From Nonomuraea cypriaca (GTDB lineage Bacteria; Actinomycetota; Actinomycetes; Streptosporangiales; Streptosporangiaceae), in contig NZ_JADOGI010000017.1 in NCBI RefSeq assembly GCF_015645445.1, positions 1-64,000 on the forward strand: a stretch of 64,000 bases of DNA. Direction: 5' to 3'. The position numbers and the translations under genes were made by a program. This document shows, piece after piece, positions 49,479-61,174 of this stretch. Below the pieces are notes generated by a model. That model was given only the letters and a program-made list of their open reading frames with translations. It had not been told where the DNA came from and did no database searches. The first letter of the stretch is position 1. Each line of letters begins with the position of its first letter.

Positions 49479-51139
49479 TGACTACGACCGCCGCAGGCAT
49501 GATCTTCATCGCCTCCCTGATCGTCGTGCTCGTCCTGGTGCACAAGCCGTTCGGCGACTACATGCACCGGGTCTACACGAGCACCAGGCACAACGTCGTC
49601 GAGCGGGGCGTCTACCGGCTGCTCGGCGTACGCGCCGACGCCGAGCAGAGCTGGGGCGTGTACGCGCGCAGCCTGCTGGCCTTCTCGGTGATCTCCATCC
49701 TGGTCGTGTACGGCATCCAGCGCCTGCAGGACAGGCTCCCGCTGAGCGTGGGCATGGAGCCGGTCACCGACCACATCGCCTGGAACACCGCGATCAGCTT
49801 CGTCACCAACACGAACTGGCAGGCGTACTCGGGCGAGTCCACGATGGGCCACCTGACTCAGATGGCCGCGCTCGCCGTGCAGAACTTCGTCTCCGCCGCG
49901 GTGGGCATGGCGGTGGCCATCGCCCTGGTCCGCGGCTTCGCCAGGCGCAGGGCCGACACGATCGGCAACTTCTGGGTGGACCTGGTCCGCGGCTCACTCC
50001 GCATCCTGCTGCCGATCGCGTTCGTCGGCGCGCTGGTCCTGGTGGCCGGCGGGCTGGTCCAGAACTTCTCCGGCCTGCACGAGGTCACCACGCTGACCGG
50101 CGGCAGCCAGTCGATCACCGGCGGCCCGGTCGCCTCGCAGGAGGTCATCAAGGAGCTGGGCACGAACGGTGGCGGCTTCTACAACGTCAACTCCGCCCAT
50201 CCCTTCGAGAACGCCACGAGCTGGACCAACTGGGTCGAGATCTTCCTCATCCTGGTGATCCCGTTCTCGCTGCCGCGTACCTTCGGCAAGCTCGTCGGCC
50301 AGGTCAGGCAGGGTTACGCCATCGTCGCCGTGATGGGCGTCATCGCGCTCGCCAGCGTCCTGCTCACCAACGTCTTCGAGCTCAGCGGCGACGCCACCGT
50401 GCCGCAGGCGGTCGGCGCGGCCATGGAGGGCAAGGAGATCCGTTTCGGCGTCTCGAACTCCGCCACGTTCGCCGCCTCCACCACGCTCACCAGCACCGGC
50501 GCCGTGGACTCCTTCCACGACTCCTACACGCCGTTCGGCGGCATGATGACGCTGTTCAACATGATGCTGGGCGAGGTCGCCCCCGGCGGCGTCGGCGCCG
50601 GCCTGTACGGCATGCTCATCCTCGCCGTCATCACCGTGTTCGTGGCGGGCCTGATGGTCGGCCGCACCCCCGAATACCTCGGCAAGAAGATCGGCGCCCG
50701 CGAGATCAAGCTCGCGTCGATGTACTTCCTGGTCACCCCGGCGCTGGTGCTGATCGGCACGGCGTTCGCGATGGGCTCGGCGGAGCGGCGCGCGAGCATG
50801 CTCAACTCGGGGCCGCACGGCCTCTCCGAGGTCCTCTACGCCTTCACCAGCGCCTCGAACAACAACGGCTCCGCCTTCGCCGGCCTCACCGTCAACACCC
50901 CCTGGTACGACGTGGCCCTCGGCCTGTGCATGGTGTTCGGCAGGTTCCTGCCGATCATCCTGGTGCTGGCCCTGGCCGGTTCGCTGGCCAGGCAGGCGCC
51001 CGTGCCAGAGAGCGCGGGCACGTTGCCGACGCACCGGCCGCAGTTCGTCGGCATGGTCGTCGGCGTGACCCTGATCCTGGTCGCCCTCACGTTCCTCCCG
51101 GCGCTCGCGCTCGGCCCCATCGCAGAAGGACTGTCCTGA
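49478..51139 (+). CDS. kdpA: Potassium-transporting ATPase potassium-binding subunit KdpA
   Basis: The 553-residue membrane protein has the four pore-loop repeats related to potassium channels: [54 protein letters not shown] and [19 protein letters not shown]. KdpA selects potassium and passes it to KdpB. Its ATG overlaps the kdpF stop. The complex serves uptake at very low external potassium. Confidence 0.97.
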   Translation: MTTTAAGMIFIASLIVVLVLVHKPFGDYMHRVYTSTRHNVVERGVYRLLGVRADAEQSWGVYARSLLAFSVISILVVYGIQRLQDRLPLSVGMEPVTDHIAWNTAISFVTNTNWQAYSGESTMGHLTQMAALAVQNFVSAAVGMAVAIALVRGFARRRADTIGNFWVDLVRGSLRILLPIAFVGALVLVAGGLVQNFSGLHEVTTLTGGSQSITGGPVASQEVIKELGTNGGGFYNVNSAHPFENATSWTNWVEIFLILVIPFSLPRTFGKLVGQVRQGYAIVAVMGVIALASVLLTNVFELSGDATVPQAVGAAMEGKEIRFGVSNSATFAASTTLTSTGAVDSFHDSYTPFGGMMTLFNMMLGEVAPGGVGAGLYGMLILAVITVFVAGLMVGRTPEYLGKKIGAREIKLASMYFLVTPALVLIGTAFAMGSAERRASMLNSGPHGLSEVLYAFTSASNNNGSAFAGLTVNTPWYDVALGLCMVFGRFLPIILVLALAGSLARQAPVPESAGTLPTHRPQFVGMVVGVTLILVALTFLPALALGPIAEGLS

Positions 51140-51140
51140 T

Positions 51141-53257
<2,117 letters not shown>

Positions 53258-53258
<1 letters not shown>

Positions 53259-54094
53259 TGGAACGTCTGCCCAGCTGGCTGCGCCAGCATCTCGCCGCGA
53301 TCCGGGCGGTCGCCGTCTTCACCGTGCTGCTCGGCCTGATCTACCCGCTGGTCACCACCGGCGTCGCCCAGGCGCTCTTCAACGACAAGGCCAACGGCTC
53401 GATCGTCGAGAAGGACGGCAAGGCGGTCGGCAGCGCGATCATCGGCCAGTCCTTCACGGACGCCGACGGCAACCCGCTCAAGAACTACTTCCAGTCCCGC
53501 CCCTCGGCCGCCGGCGACGGCTACGACCCCACCTCCACCAGCGCCAGCAACCTGGGCCCCGAGGACATCGTGGACACGCTGCAGAACGGGTCCGACGAGG
53601 GCAGGCAGTCGCTGCTCACCCAGGTGTGCGCCAGGTCCAAGGCGGTCGGCGAGCTGGAAGGCGTCAACGGCGCGCGGCCGTACTGCACGCCCGACGGGGT
53701 GGGCGCGGTGCTGAAGGTCTTCCCCCACCGGGCCGTCAGCGTCAACCGGGCATGCCCGGCCGCCCCCTTCGTGGCGGAGTACGAGGGGCTGCGGGTGGAG
53801 TGCGCCAGGCCGGGCGAGGACTACGCCGCCGGCCGGACCGTCCCGGTCAGGGGCGACGCGGGCACCCCCGTCGTCCCCGCCGACGCGGTGACGGCCAGCG
53901 GTTCCGGCCTGGACCCGCACATCTCGCTCGCCTACGCCGAACTCCAGGCGCCACGCGTGGCCAGGGAGCGCGGGCTGGCGGTCGATCGGGTCAGGGCGCT
54001 GATCGACGAGCACACCACCGGCCGGGCGCTCGGCTTCATGGGCGAACCCGCCGTCAACGTGCTCGAACTCAACCTGGCGCTCGACCGCTCATGA
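53258..54094 (+). CDS. kdpC: Potassium-transporting ATPase subunit KdpC with a cysteine-rich insert
   Basis: The 278-residue protein has the usual N-terminal helix (AVAVFTVLLGLIYPLVTTGVAQ), GSAIIGQSFT, YFQSRPSAAG and the C-terminal VTASGSGLDPHISLAYAELQ and ALGFMGEPAVNVLELNLAL. Typical KdpC has about 190-200 residues. Here an insert of about 75 residues lies between SNLGPED and the VPADAVTASG block. It contains four Cys (in TQVCARS, ARPYCTPD, NRACPAA and RVECARP) and faces the outside. It may form two disulfides. KdpC is the periplasmic-side chaperone-like subunit; the insert could add contacts or a redox response. Confidence 0.93.
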
Positions 54095-56637
54095 TCCGGG
54101 GCCGCCTGCGGGTCTACCTCGGGGCGGCTCCCGGGGTGGGCAAGACGTACGCGATGCTCGGCGAGGGCCGCCGGGCGGTGGAGCGCGACCGTGACGTGGT
54201 CGTGGGTTTCGTCGAGACCCACGGCCGCAGCCGCACCGCCGCCCTGCTGGAGGGCATGGAGATCATCCCGCGCAGGACCATGACGCACAGGGGGGCGACG
54301 TTCACGGAGCTGGACACCGAGGCGGTGATCGCCCGCGCGCCCAAGGTGGCGCTGATCGACGAGCTGGCCCACACCAACGTGCCCGGCTCGAAGAACATCA
54401 AGCGCTGGCAGGACATCGACGAGATCCTGGACGCCGGCATCGACGTCGTCTCCACGGTCAACATCCAGCACCTGGAGTCCGTCAACGACGTGGTCCAGGA
54501 GATCACCGGCGTGCCGCAGCGCGAGACCGTGCCCGACGAGGTCGTACGGCGGGCCGACCAGGTCGAGCTGGTCGACATGTCGCCCCAGGCGCTGCGCCGC
54601 CGGATGGCCCACGGCAACATCTACACCCCGGCCAAGGTCGACGCCGCGCTGTCGAACTACTTCCGCGTCGGCAACCTGACCGCGCTGCGCGAGCTGGCCC
54701 TGCTGTGGGTCGCGGGCAAGGTCGACGACCAGCTCGACCGCTACCGCGCCGACCACGGCATCGCCAAGACCTGGGAGACGCGGGAGCGGGTCGTGGTCGC
54801 CCTGACCGGCGGACCTGAAGGCGACACGCTGGTACGCAGAGCCGCCCGCATCGCCGCCCGTACCAAGGGGGCCGATCTGCTGGCGGTGCACGTGACCAGC
54901 GCCGACGGGCTGGCCGGAGCGGATCCGGCGAGCCTGGCCCGCCAGCGCGTCCTGGTCGAGAGCATGGGCGGGACCTACCACCAGGTCGTCGGCGACGACA
55001 TCCCGGGGTCCCTGCTGGACTTCGCCCGCGGCGTCAACGCCACCCAGCTCGTGCTGGGCGCGTCAAGGAGGGGGAGGTTCGCCCAGCTCTTCTCGCGGGG
55101 CGTCGGGGTGGAGACGACCGCCAGGTCGGGCTCCATCGACGTCCACATGATCACCCACGAGGAGGCCAAGAAGGGCCGCAGGCGGCCGGCCCACTCGCGG
55201 GCCGTGCTCACGCGCGCGCGGCGGCTGACCGGCTGGGTCCTGGCGGTGGCCGGGATGCCGGCGCTGGCCGCCCTGTTGTCGCCGTTCCGCGGTGTGCTGT
55301 CGCTGCCCAGCGAGATCCTGTTCTTCCTCTGCCTGACCGTCGGCGTCGCGCTGGCCGGTGGCATGTGGCCGGCCATCACCGCGGCCGTCGGCGGGTCGCT
55401 GCTGCTCAACTGGTTCTTCACGCCGCCCGTCTACACCTGGACCATCGCCGATCCTGAGAACCTGTTCGCCCTGGTCGTGTTCGTCCTGGTGGCCGCCGCG
55501 GTCAGCACGATCGTGGACATCGCCGCCCGCCGCACCCGCGAGGCCGCCCGCGCGAGCGCCGACGCCGAGTCGCTGTCGACGCTGGCGGGGCACGTGCTGC
55601 GCGGGGAGGCCGCCGTGTCGTCCCTGCTGGAACGTACGCGGGAGACGTTCGGCCTGACCTCCGTCACCCTGCTGGAACGCCGCCCCGAGGCCGCCCGCAC
55701 CCCCGACTACCAGTCGGACCCGGACGCCTGGCGGATCGTGGCCACTTCGGGCGGCGCCCCGTCCACCTGCCCCGGCCAGTCGGACACGGACGTGGTGATC
55801 GACGACGACATGATCATGGCCGCCAAGGGTGGGCCGCTGGACGCCGCCGACCGTCCCGTGCTGGAGGCGTTCGCCGCCGAGGCCGCCGTCGCGCTGCGCC
55901 AGGAACGCCTCCAGGAGGCGGCCGAGCAGGCCCGCCCGCTCGCCGAGGCCGACCGGATGCGCACCGCGTTGCTCGCCGCAGTGAGCCACGACCTGCGTAC
56001 GCCGCTCGCCTCGGCCAAGGCCGCGGTCGAAAGCCTCGGCAACACGGACATCGCCTGGAGCGACCACGACCGCGCCGAGTTGCTGGCCACCGCGGAGGAG
56101 TCCCTGGACAAGCTGTCCCGGCTGGTGGCGAACCTGCTCGACATGAGCCGCCTGCAGGCCGGCGTGCTGGGCGCGAGCCCGCAGCCGCTGGCACTGGAGG
56201 AGGTCGTCCCGCGCGCCATCGACGACCTCGGCCCGGTACGCGACCGGATCGAGGGCGACCTGTCCGTGGAGCTGCCCGAGATCCTCGCCGACCCGGCCCT
56301 GCTGGAGCGGGTGCTGGTCAACCTCATGTCCAACGCGGTCCGCTACAGCCCGCCCGGCAAGACGGTGCTGATCACCGCGAGCCGGCACGGCGACCACGTG
56401 CAGGTCCGCGTGATGGACCGGGGGCCCGGCATCCCGCCCGAGGCCCACGACCGGGTCTTCCAGCCGTTCCAGCGGCTCGGGGACCGCGACAACCACTCGG
56501 GTGTCGGCCTCGGCCTGGCGCTCTCACGCGGCCTGACCGAGGCGATGGGCGGCACGCTGGTACCCGAGGAGACACCAGGGGGAGGTCTCACCATGATCCT
56601 GACACTGCCCATCGCCAGCAGGGCGGTGACGTCGTGA
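54091..56637 (+). CDS. kdpD: Osmosensitive potassium channel sensor histidine kinase KdpD
   Basis: The 848-residue protein starts at ATG 54091, overlapping kdpC by four bases. The N-terminal KdpD domain has Walker A YLGAAPGVGKTYAML, ALIDELAHTNVPGSKN, and a Usp-like domain (VVALTGGPEGDTLVRRAA). Four membrane helices (about 375-480) are followed by a GAF-like region. The kinase core has the H-box AVSHDLRTPLASAKAAVE, the N-box LMSNAVRYSPPG, and the G-boxes DRGPGIPPEAHDRVF and GVGLGLALSRGL. It senses potassium limitation or osmotic stress and phosphorylates KdpE. Confidence 0.96.
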   Translation: MIRGRLRVYLGAAPGVGKTYAMLGEGRRAVERDRDVVVGFVETHGRSRTAALLEGMEIIPRRTMTHRGATFTELDTEAVIARAPKVALIDELAHTNVPGSKNIKRWQDIDEILDAGIDVVSTVNIQHLESVNDVVQEITGVPQRETVPDEVVRRADQVELVDMSPQALRRRMAHGNIYTPAKVDAALSNYFRVGNLTALRELALLWVAGKVDDQLDRYRADHGIAKTWETRERVVVALTGGPEGDTLVRRAARIAARTKGADLLAVHVTSADGLAGADPASLARQRVLVESMGGTYHQVVGDDIPGSLLDFARGVNATQLVLGASRRGRFAQLFSRGVGVETTARSGSIDVHMITHEEAKKGRRRPAHSRAVLTRARRLTGWVLAVAGMPALAALLSPFRGVLSLPSEILFFLCLTVGVALAGGMWPAITAAVGGSLLLNWFFTPPVYTWTIADPENLFALVVFVLVAAAVSTIVDIAARRTREAARASADAESLSTLAGHVLRGEAAVSSLLERTRETFGLTSVTLLERRPEAARTPDYQSDPDAWRIVATSGGAPSTCPGQSDTDVVIDDDMIMAAKGGPLDAADRPVLEAFAAEAAVALRQERLQEAAEQARPLAEADRMRTALLAAVSHDLRTPLASAKAAVESLGNTDIAWSDHDRAELLATAEESLDKLSRLVANLLDMSRLQAGVLGASPQPLALEEVVPRAIDDLGPVRDRIEGDLSVELPEILADPALLERVLVNLMSNAVRYSPPGKTVLITASRHGDHVQVRVMDRGPGIPPEAHDRVFQPFQRLGDRDNHSGVGLGLALSRGLTEAMGGTLVPEETPGGGLTMILTLPIASRAVTS

Positions 56638-57302
56638 CCCGCATCCTCGTGGTGGACGACGAGCCGCAGATCCTGCGCGCGCTCCGCATCAACCTGGTCG
56701 CCCGCAAGTACGAGGTCACGGTCGCCGCCGACGGCGCCTCCGCCCTGCGTGCCGCCGTCGACCACACGCCGGACCTGGTCATCCTCGACCTGGGGCTGCC
56801 CGATCTGGACGGGGTGGAGGTCATCCACGGTCTGCGCGGCTGGACCACCGTCCCGATCATCGTGCTGTCCGGCCGGGCCGGCAACCAGGACAAGATCCAG
56901 GCTCTGGACGCCGGCGCCGACGACTTCGTCACCAAGCCGTTCGGCATCGACGAGCTGCTGGCCAGGGTGCGGGCCGTGGGCCGGCGCGCGTCCATCCAGG
57001 AGGGCGAGCTGGCCAGCATCCAACTCGGCGACCACGTCGTCGACCTGACCAACAAGACGGTCTCCGGCGACGTACGCCTGACTCCGACGGAGTGGCACAT
57101 TCTGGAGCTGCTGCTCCGCCACCCCGGCAAGCTGATCAGCCAACGGCAGATCCTCACCGAGGTGTGGGGTCCGAGGTTCGTCAAGGAGACCCACTACCTG
57201 CGCCAGTACATGGCCCAGATCCGCCGCAAACTCGAACGCGACCCGGCGGACCCCGCACATCTGATCACCGAGCCCGGCATGGGTTACCGCTTCAAACCGT
57301 GA
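56634..57302 (+). CDS. kdpE: Response regulator KdpE
   Basis: The 222-residue OmpR/PhoB-type regulator has a receiver domain with acidic pocket VVDDEP, phospho-acceptor Asp in LVILDLGLPDLDG and Lys in VTKPFGIDEL. The C-terminal winged helix (LTPTEWHILELLLRHPGKLI, then WGPRFVKETHYLRQYMAQIR) binds DNA. GTG 56634 overlaps the kdpD stop. Once phosphorylated it activates the kdp promoter, which should lie in the 49206-49308 region. Confidence 0.96.
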   Translation: MTRILVVDDEPQILRALRINLVARKYEVTVAADGASALRAAVDHTPDLVILDLGLPDLDGVEVIHGLRGWTTVPIIVLSGRAGNQDKIQALDAGADDFVTKPFGIDELLARVRAVGRRASIQEGELASIQLGDHVVDLTNKTVSGDVRLTPTEWHILELLLRHPGKLISQRQILTEVWGPRFVKETHYLRQYMAQIRRKLERDPADPAHLITEPGMGYRFKP

Positions 57303-57670
57303 CGCCGATCAGGCGGGGAAATCGGTCCTCGTACGGGACCGCGCAGGTCGCCGCCGCCGGTCTCCCAGCCGGTGACCGGCATGCCGGCCCCGCCGTCGGC
57401 CGTCCCCACGCTGTGCGCGCCGATCGTGGCCAGGTCGAGCCCGCCCGCCAATTGCCCCGGGCTGTCGAGGGTCCGCCGCGCTGCGTGTAAGGTCCGTCGC
57501 TTTTAGTGGCATATACGGCGATATTGTTAGAAAATCCATGTTCGTCCCAGCTAGTAGCCAGGAACGGGCAATGCGGGTACTTGCGCCGAACGTGGGCCCC
57601 TACAGTCGGAAATATGGCTGATCCATCGAGAGGGGCTATGTTGTCGCCGCGAAACGGAGCGGGGTAACCC
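57303..57670. other. Gap after kdpE containing a decayed gene fragment
   Basis: The 368 bases between kdpE and the SpoIIE phosphatase hold no complete gene. A minus-strand fragment (57342-57469) is described separately. The stretch from about 57495 to 57600 is clearly less GC-rich than its surroundings (for example TTTTAGTGGCATATACGG), and may carry the promoter of the phosphatase gene. Confidence 0.45.
57342..57469 (-). pseudogene. Fragment of an actinobacterial membrane-protein gene
   Basis: The minus-strand frame reads LDLATIGAHSVGTADGGAGM, then PVTGWETGGGDLR. From memory this resembles a loop conserved in integral membrane proteins of actinomycetes (pattern H-x-V-G-x-x-D-G-G-P-G-x-P-V-x-W-S-T-x-x-G-D-L-R). 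No start codon precedes it, a stop lies about 30 bases upstream in frame, and the expected continuation is lost after GDLR. It is most likely a gene remnant. The family memory is not certain. Confidence 0.3.
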
Positions 57671-59794
57671 GTGCACACTCGAGCGGACGGGGGTGCCCAA
57701 CGGCATGCGTCCGGGGTGGATGAGGTGCTCTCCCAAGCCGTACGCGACACCGGCGCCCACATCGGCGCGGTCTACCTGCTGACCCACGACGGGCAGAGCC
57801 TGCTGATGGACGCCGAGATCGGGCTGCCTCCCGAGATCGTCAAGCCGTGGACCACGGTCAGGCTCGACGCCGCCGTCCCGGTGGCCGCCGCCGCCCGCCG
57901 CCGGGAGCTGATCTGGGTGCCCGACCACCAGGACCTCGCCTGTCGCTTCCCCACGACCGCCATCGCCCTGCCCTACCGGTTCGCGGCGGCCGCCGCCCCG
58001 ATCCAGACCCCTTCGCGGCTGTGGGGCTCGTTCGTGCTGATGTGGCCGGCGTCGCATCCGTACGACCTCGCCCAGGACGAGGCCGAGGTCATGGAACTCG
58101 CCTCCGGCAAGCTCGCCGCCCTGTTGCAGGAAACCGGGAACGGGTACGCGCCACGCCATACGAGCCGGCCCCGCGTCGTGCCTCCACCTGAGCCCCAGGT
58201 GGCCGAGGCCCATGCCGTGGGCGCGGCCAGGTACGTCGACCGGCTCCGCGAAGGTTGCGTCGCGATCGATCTGGCGGGCCGCATCACCTTCGTCAACGGT
58301 TTGGCGGCCGACCTGCTCGGCGGCGACGTGCCCGGGTTGCTCGGGCGGCACCTTTGGGACGTGGCGCCATGGCTGAAGGACCCGGTGTTCGACGACCGCT
58401 GCCGGGCCGCGTCGGTCAGCCAGGAGGCCACGTCCTGCGTCGTGCGATGTCCCACCGGCCGCATGTTGACGTTCGAGTTGTTCCCTGATCCGGCCGGGAT
58501 CAGCCTGCGCGTCACGCCGGCCGCGGGGAGCCGGCCGATCGAGCAGTACACTCGCGAATACTTCGGCTCACGCGGGCTGCCGCGGGTGGACGTCTTCTAC
58601 AACCTCCTCCACGTGTCGGCGGCGCTGACCCGGGCGCTGAGCGTACAGGAGATCATCGATCTGATCACCGACCATGTCATGCCCGTGTTCAAGGCCCAGG
58701 GCATGGCGATGCTGGTCGCCGAGGGCGGCAAGCTGAGGCTCATCGGCTCACGCGGATACAAGCACGCCCTCCTCGATCGGTTCGACGGAATGACGCTGGC
58801 CTCGCCCTTCCCCGCCGAGGACGTGCTGCGAACCGGCGAACCCGTGTTCATGGCCCGTAGCGAACTCCGCCGGCTGTATCCGCACGTCGCGTTCGATGAC
58901 GAGATGGCCGCCTGGGCGTTCCTGCCGCTCACGGTCTCCGACGAGACCATGGGCATCTGCGTACTCACCTTCGGCGATTCGCACCACTTCGCCGCCGAAG
59001 AGTGCGCCAGCCTCACCGCGCTGGCCGGGCTGATTGCCCAGGCCCTGGACCGCGCCCTCCTGTACGACACCAAGGACCGGCTCGCCCACAGCCTCCAGAG
59101 GTCCCTGCTCCCGCGCAGCCTGCCGCCGGTCCCCGGACTCGGCGTGGCGGCCCGCTACGTGCCCGCCACTCCGGAAACCGGCATCGGCGGCGACTTCTAC
59201 GACCTGATCCGGTTGACCGACACCTCGGCCGCGGCTGTCATCGGTGACGTCCAGGGGCACAACATGACGGCCGCCGCGCTCATGGGTCAGGTGCGTACCG
59301 CCATCCACGCCCACGCGGTCGCCGGCGTGAGCCCCGGCGAGGTGCTCAAGCACACCAACCGCCTGCTCATCGACGTGGACACCGACCTGTTCACGAGTTG
59401 CCTGCTCGTCTACGTCGACCTGCAGCTGCGTACGCTGTGCGTGGCCAGCGCGGGACACCCGCCGCCGCTGCTGCGCCCGCCGAACGTGCCCGCGGAGACC
59501 ATCGACGTGCCCACCGGCGTCGTCCTCGGCGTCGACCCCGACGCCTGCTATCCCATCCTGGAGGCGCCGTTCCCGCCGGGCGCCCTGCTCGCGCTCTATA
59601 CCGACGGCCTGGTCGAGAGCCCCGGCATCGACCTCGACGAGGCCATCGGGAGTCTGGCCGAGCACATGACGCGCGCGTCGGCCGAGTCCCTGCACCACCT
59701 CGCCGGCACCATGCTGAGCCACGCCCCGCACACCGAGCGGCACGCGGACGACATCGCGCTGCTCCTGCTCGAGCATCGCCCTGACCGGGGGTGA
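57671..59794 (+). CDS. GAF-PAS-GAF-SpoIIE serine phosphatase
   Basis: The 707-residue protein (GTG start, GGGG upstream) is a soluble sensor phosphatase. Residues 15-155 form a GAF domain (VLSQAVRDTGAHIGAVYLLT). Residues 185-290 form a PAS domain (LREGCVAIDLAGRITFVNGL). Residues 310-465 form a second GAF domain. Residues 475-700 form the PP2C/SpoIIE domain with LQRSLLPRSLPPVPGLGVAARYVP, the metal-binding GIGGDFYDLI and VIGDVQGHNMTAAALMGQVR, and LALYTDGLVESPG with ERHADDIALLLLE. It should dephosphorylate an anti-sigma-factor antagonist in response to a signal. No partner gene is adjacent. Confidence 0.92.
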   Translation: MHTRADGGAQRHASGVDEVLSQAVRDTGAHIGAVYLLTHDGQSLLMDAEIGLPPEIVKPWTTVRLDAAVPVAAAARRRELIWVPDHQDLACRFPTTAIALPYRFAAAAAPIQTPSRLWGSFVLMWPASHPYDLAQDEAEVMELASGKLAALLQETGNGYAPRHTSRPRVVPPPEPQVAEAHAVGAARYVDRLREGCVAIDLAGRITFVNGLAADLLGGDVPGLLGRHLWDVAPWLKDPVFDDRCRAASVSQEATSCVVRCPTGRMLTFELFPDPAGISLRVTPAAGSRPIEQYTREYFGSRGLPRVDVFYNLLHVSAALTRALSVQEIIDLITDHVMPVFKAQGMAMLVAEGGKLRLIGSRGYKHALLDRFDGMTLASPFPAEDVLRTGEPVFMARSELRRLYPHVAFDDEMAAWAFLPLTVSDETMGICVLTFGDSHHFAAEECASLTALAGLIAQALDRALLYDTKDRLAHSLQRSLLPRSLPPVPGLGVAARYVPATPETGIGGDFYDLIRLTDTSAAAVIGDVQGHNMTAAALMGQVRTAIHAHAVAGVSPGEVLKHTNRLLIDVDTDLFTSCLLVYVDLQLRTLCVASAGHPPPLLRPPNVPAETIDVPTGVVLGVDPDACYPILEAPFPPGALLALYTDGLVESPGIDLDEAIGSLAEHMTRASAESLHHLAGTMLSHAPHTERHADDIALLLLEHRPDRG

Positions 59795-59854
59795 TGGGCT
59801 CCGTTCCCCGGGCAGGACAGGGGGAACGACGTACGAGCTTGGGGGTTGACCGTC

Positions 59855-61084
59855 ATGCGTACAACTGCCTTTCGCGGCACGATCGTCGAGGAGCGGCGGC
59901 CGGTGCTGTCACGGGCCGTGATCGCGGCCGGGGCGGGCGCCTGCGCCGGGGCGGCGGCCGCGTACCTGTTCGATCCGGTCAGAGGGCGGACGCGCCGGGC
60001 CAGGGTCCGCGACAAGACCGCGCACACCACGCACGAGCTGCGGGACGGCGTGGGAATCCTGTGCAGGGACCTGGGCAACCGCGGCCGAGGGTCGGCGGCG
60101 GCGGTCCGGTATCGGTTCACCGGCAGGTCCGTGGACGACCGCGTGCTGTACGAGCGGGTACGCGCCGAGCTGGGCCGCCACGTCAGCCATCCGCACGCGG
60201 TGGAGGTCCACGTACGCGACCGCGTCGTGTCGCTGGAGGGAGACGTGCTCGACACGGAGGACGAGCGCGCCCGCCGGGCCGTCCGGCACATCCCCGGCGT
60301 CAAGAAGGTCCACGCGAGCTGGACCACACACCACGACGCCGAGGGCGTGCCGCTGCTGCAGGGCGGGGGCCGCCGCCGCGAGCCGGTCCCCGAGCTGCTG
60401 CAGCAGCAATGGTCGCCGACCGCGAGGCTCTTCGCCGGTACGGCCGCCGCCGCCCTGTGGGCGCTGTCGCGCCGGCTGCCCAGGCCGGTGTCGTGGGCGG
60501 TCATGGGCGCGGGCGCGGTGCTGGCCACCCGCATGGCGACGAATCTCCCGCTGCGCCGCCTGACCGGGATCAACGCCGGCAGGAACGCGGTCGACATCAC
60601 CGAGGCCATTGAGATCGGCGCGCCCGCCGACACCATCTGGGCGCTGGTGAGCGACTACTCGGTGTTCGCCAGGCTCATGCCCGACGTGCAGGAGGTACGC
60701 CGCTCGCCCGACGGACGGCTCTCCCACTGGGTGATCAAGGGCCCCGCCGGGGTGCCGATCCGGTTCGACGCCACCGAGACCAAGCGCGAAGAGGGCAGGG
60801 AGATCGCCTGGAAATCCACGGAGGGCCAGCTCATCGCGCACACGGGCGCGTTGGGCCTGACCCCGGCGGACGGCGGCAGGACCCGCCTTCACGTGCGGCT
60901 CGCGTACAACCCGGTGGCCGGCGCGGCCGGGCACGCCATCGCGAAGCTCCTCGGCGCGGATCCGGCGCGCAGGTTGCGGCAGGACCTGATGCGGCTGAAG
61001 TCCCACCTCGAACGCGAGCGCCAGCCGGCCGGCGCGGGTCACCTGGTCGCGCAGCGGCCGGCCGGCGAGGTGACTGGCATCTGA
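59855..61084 (+). CDS. BON-domain and SRPBCC (cyclase/dehydrase-like) fusion protein
   Basis: ATG 59855 (GGGGG nine bases upstream) gives 409 residues. A short hydrophobic segment near residues 20-40 (AVIAAGAGACAGAAAAYLFDP) resembles the YtxH-type anchor before a basic stretch. A BON domain follows (YERVRAELGRHVSHPHAVEV, then GVKKVHASW). Two weak hydrophobic stretches (about 190-230) precede an SRPBCC/polyketide-cyclase-like domain (AIEIGAPADTIWALVSDYSV through TRLHVRLAYNP). BON domains bind membranes or hydrophobic ligands, and SRPBCC domains hold lipids or sterol-like molecules. This fusion is found in actinomycetes next to stress genes; its role is unknown. Repeats begin in its last codons. 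Confidence 0.83.
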   Translation: MRTTAFRGTIVEERRPVLSRAVIAAGAGACAGAAAAYLFDPVRGRTRRARVRDKTAHTTHELRDGVGILCRDLGNRGRGSAAAVRYRFTGRSVDDRVLYERVRAELGRHVSHPHAVEVHVRDRVVSLEGDVLDTEDERARRAVRHIPGVKKVHASWTTHHDAEGVPLLQGGGRRREPVPELLQQQWSPTARLFAGTAAAALWALSRRLPRPVSWAVMGAGAVLATRMATNLPLRRLTGINAGRNAVDITEAIEIGAPADTIWALVSDYSVFARLMPDVQEVRRSPDGRLSHWVIKGPAGVPIRFDATETKREEGREIAWKSTEGQLIAHTGALGLTPADGGRTRLHVRLAYNPVAGAAGHAIAKLLGADPARRLRQDLMRLKSHLERERQPAGAGHLVAQRPAGEVTGI

Positions 61085-61174
61085 TCGAGCAGCGGCCGGC
61101 CGGCGCGTGACGGTCACCTGGTCGCGTAGCGGCCGGCGCGTGACGGTCAGCTGATCGCGCAGCGGTGCGTGGCC
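61037..61174. repeat. Four tandem 33-38-bp repeats across the ends of two convergent genes
   Basis: Units begin at 61037, 61075, 61112 and 61145 and share GGTCACCTGGTCGCGCAGCG followed by GCCGGCCGGCGCGTGAC, with drift. The first unit codes the tail of the BON-SRPBCC protein, the second contains its stop, and the fourth contains the stop of the serine hydrolase on the other strand. No separate terminator hairpin is visible here, so the repeats may serve as the 3' boundary. Confidence 0.8.

Noticed and set aside
53626..54090. Upstream extension of the KdpD reading frame by 155 codons
   Set aside because: It overlaps kdpC in another frame, is Arg/Gly-rich, and KdpD proteins begin at the MIRGRLRVYLG-type start at 54091.
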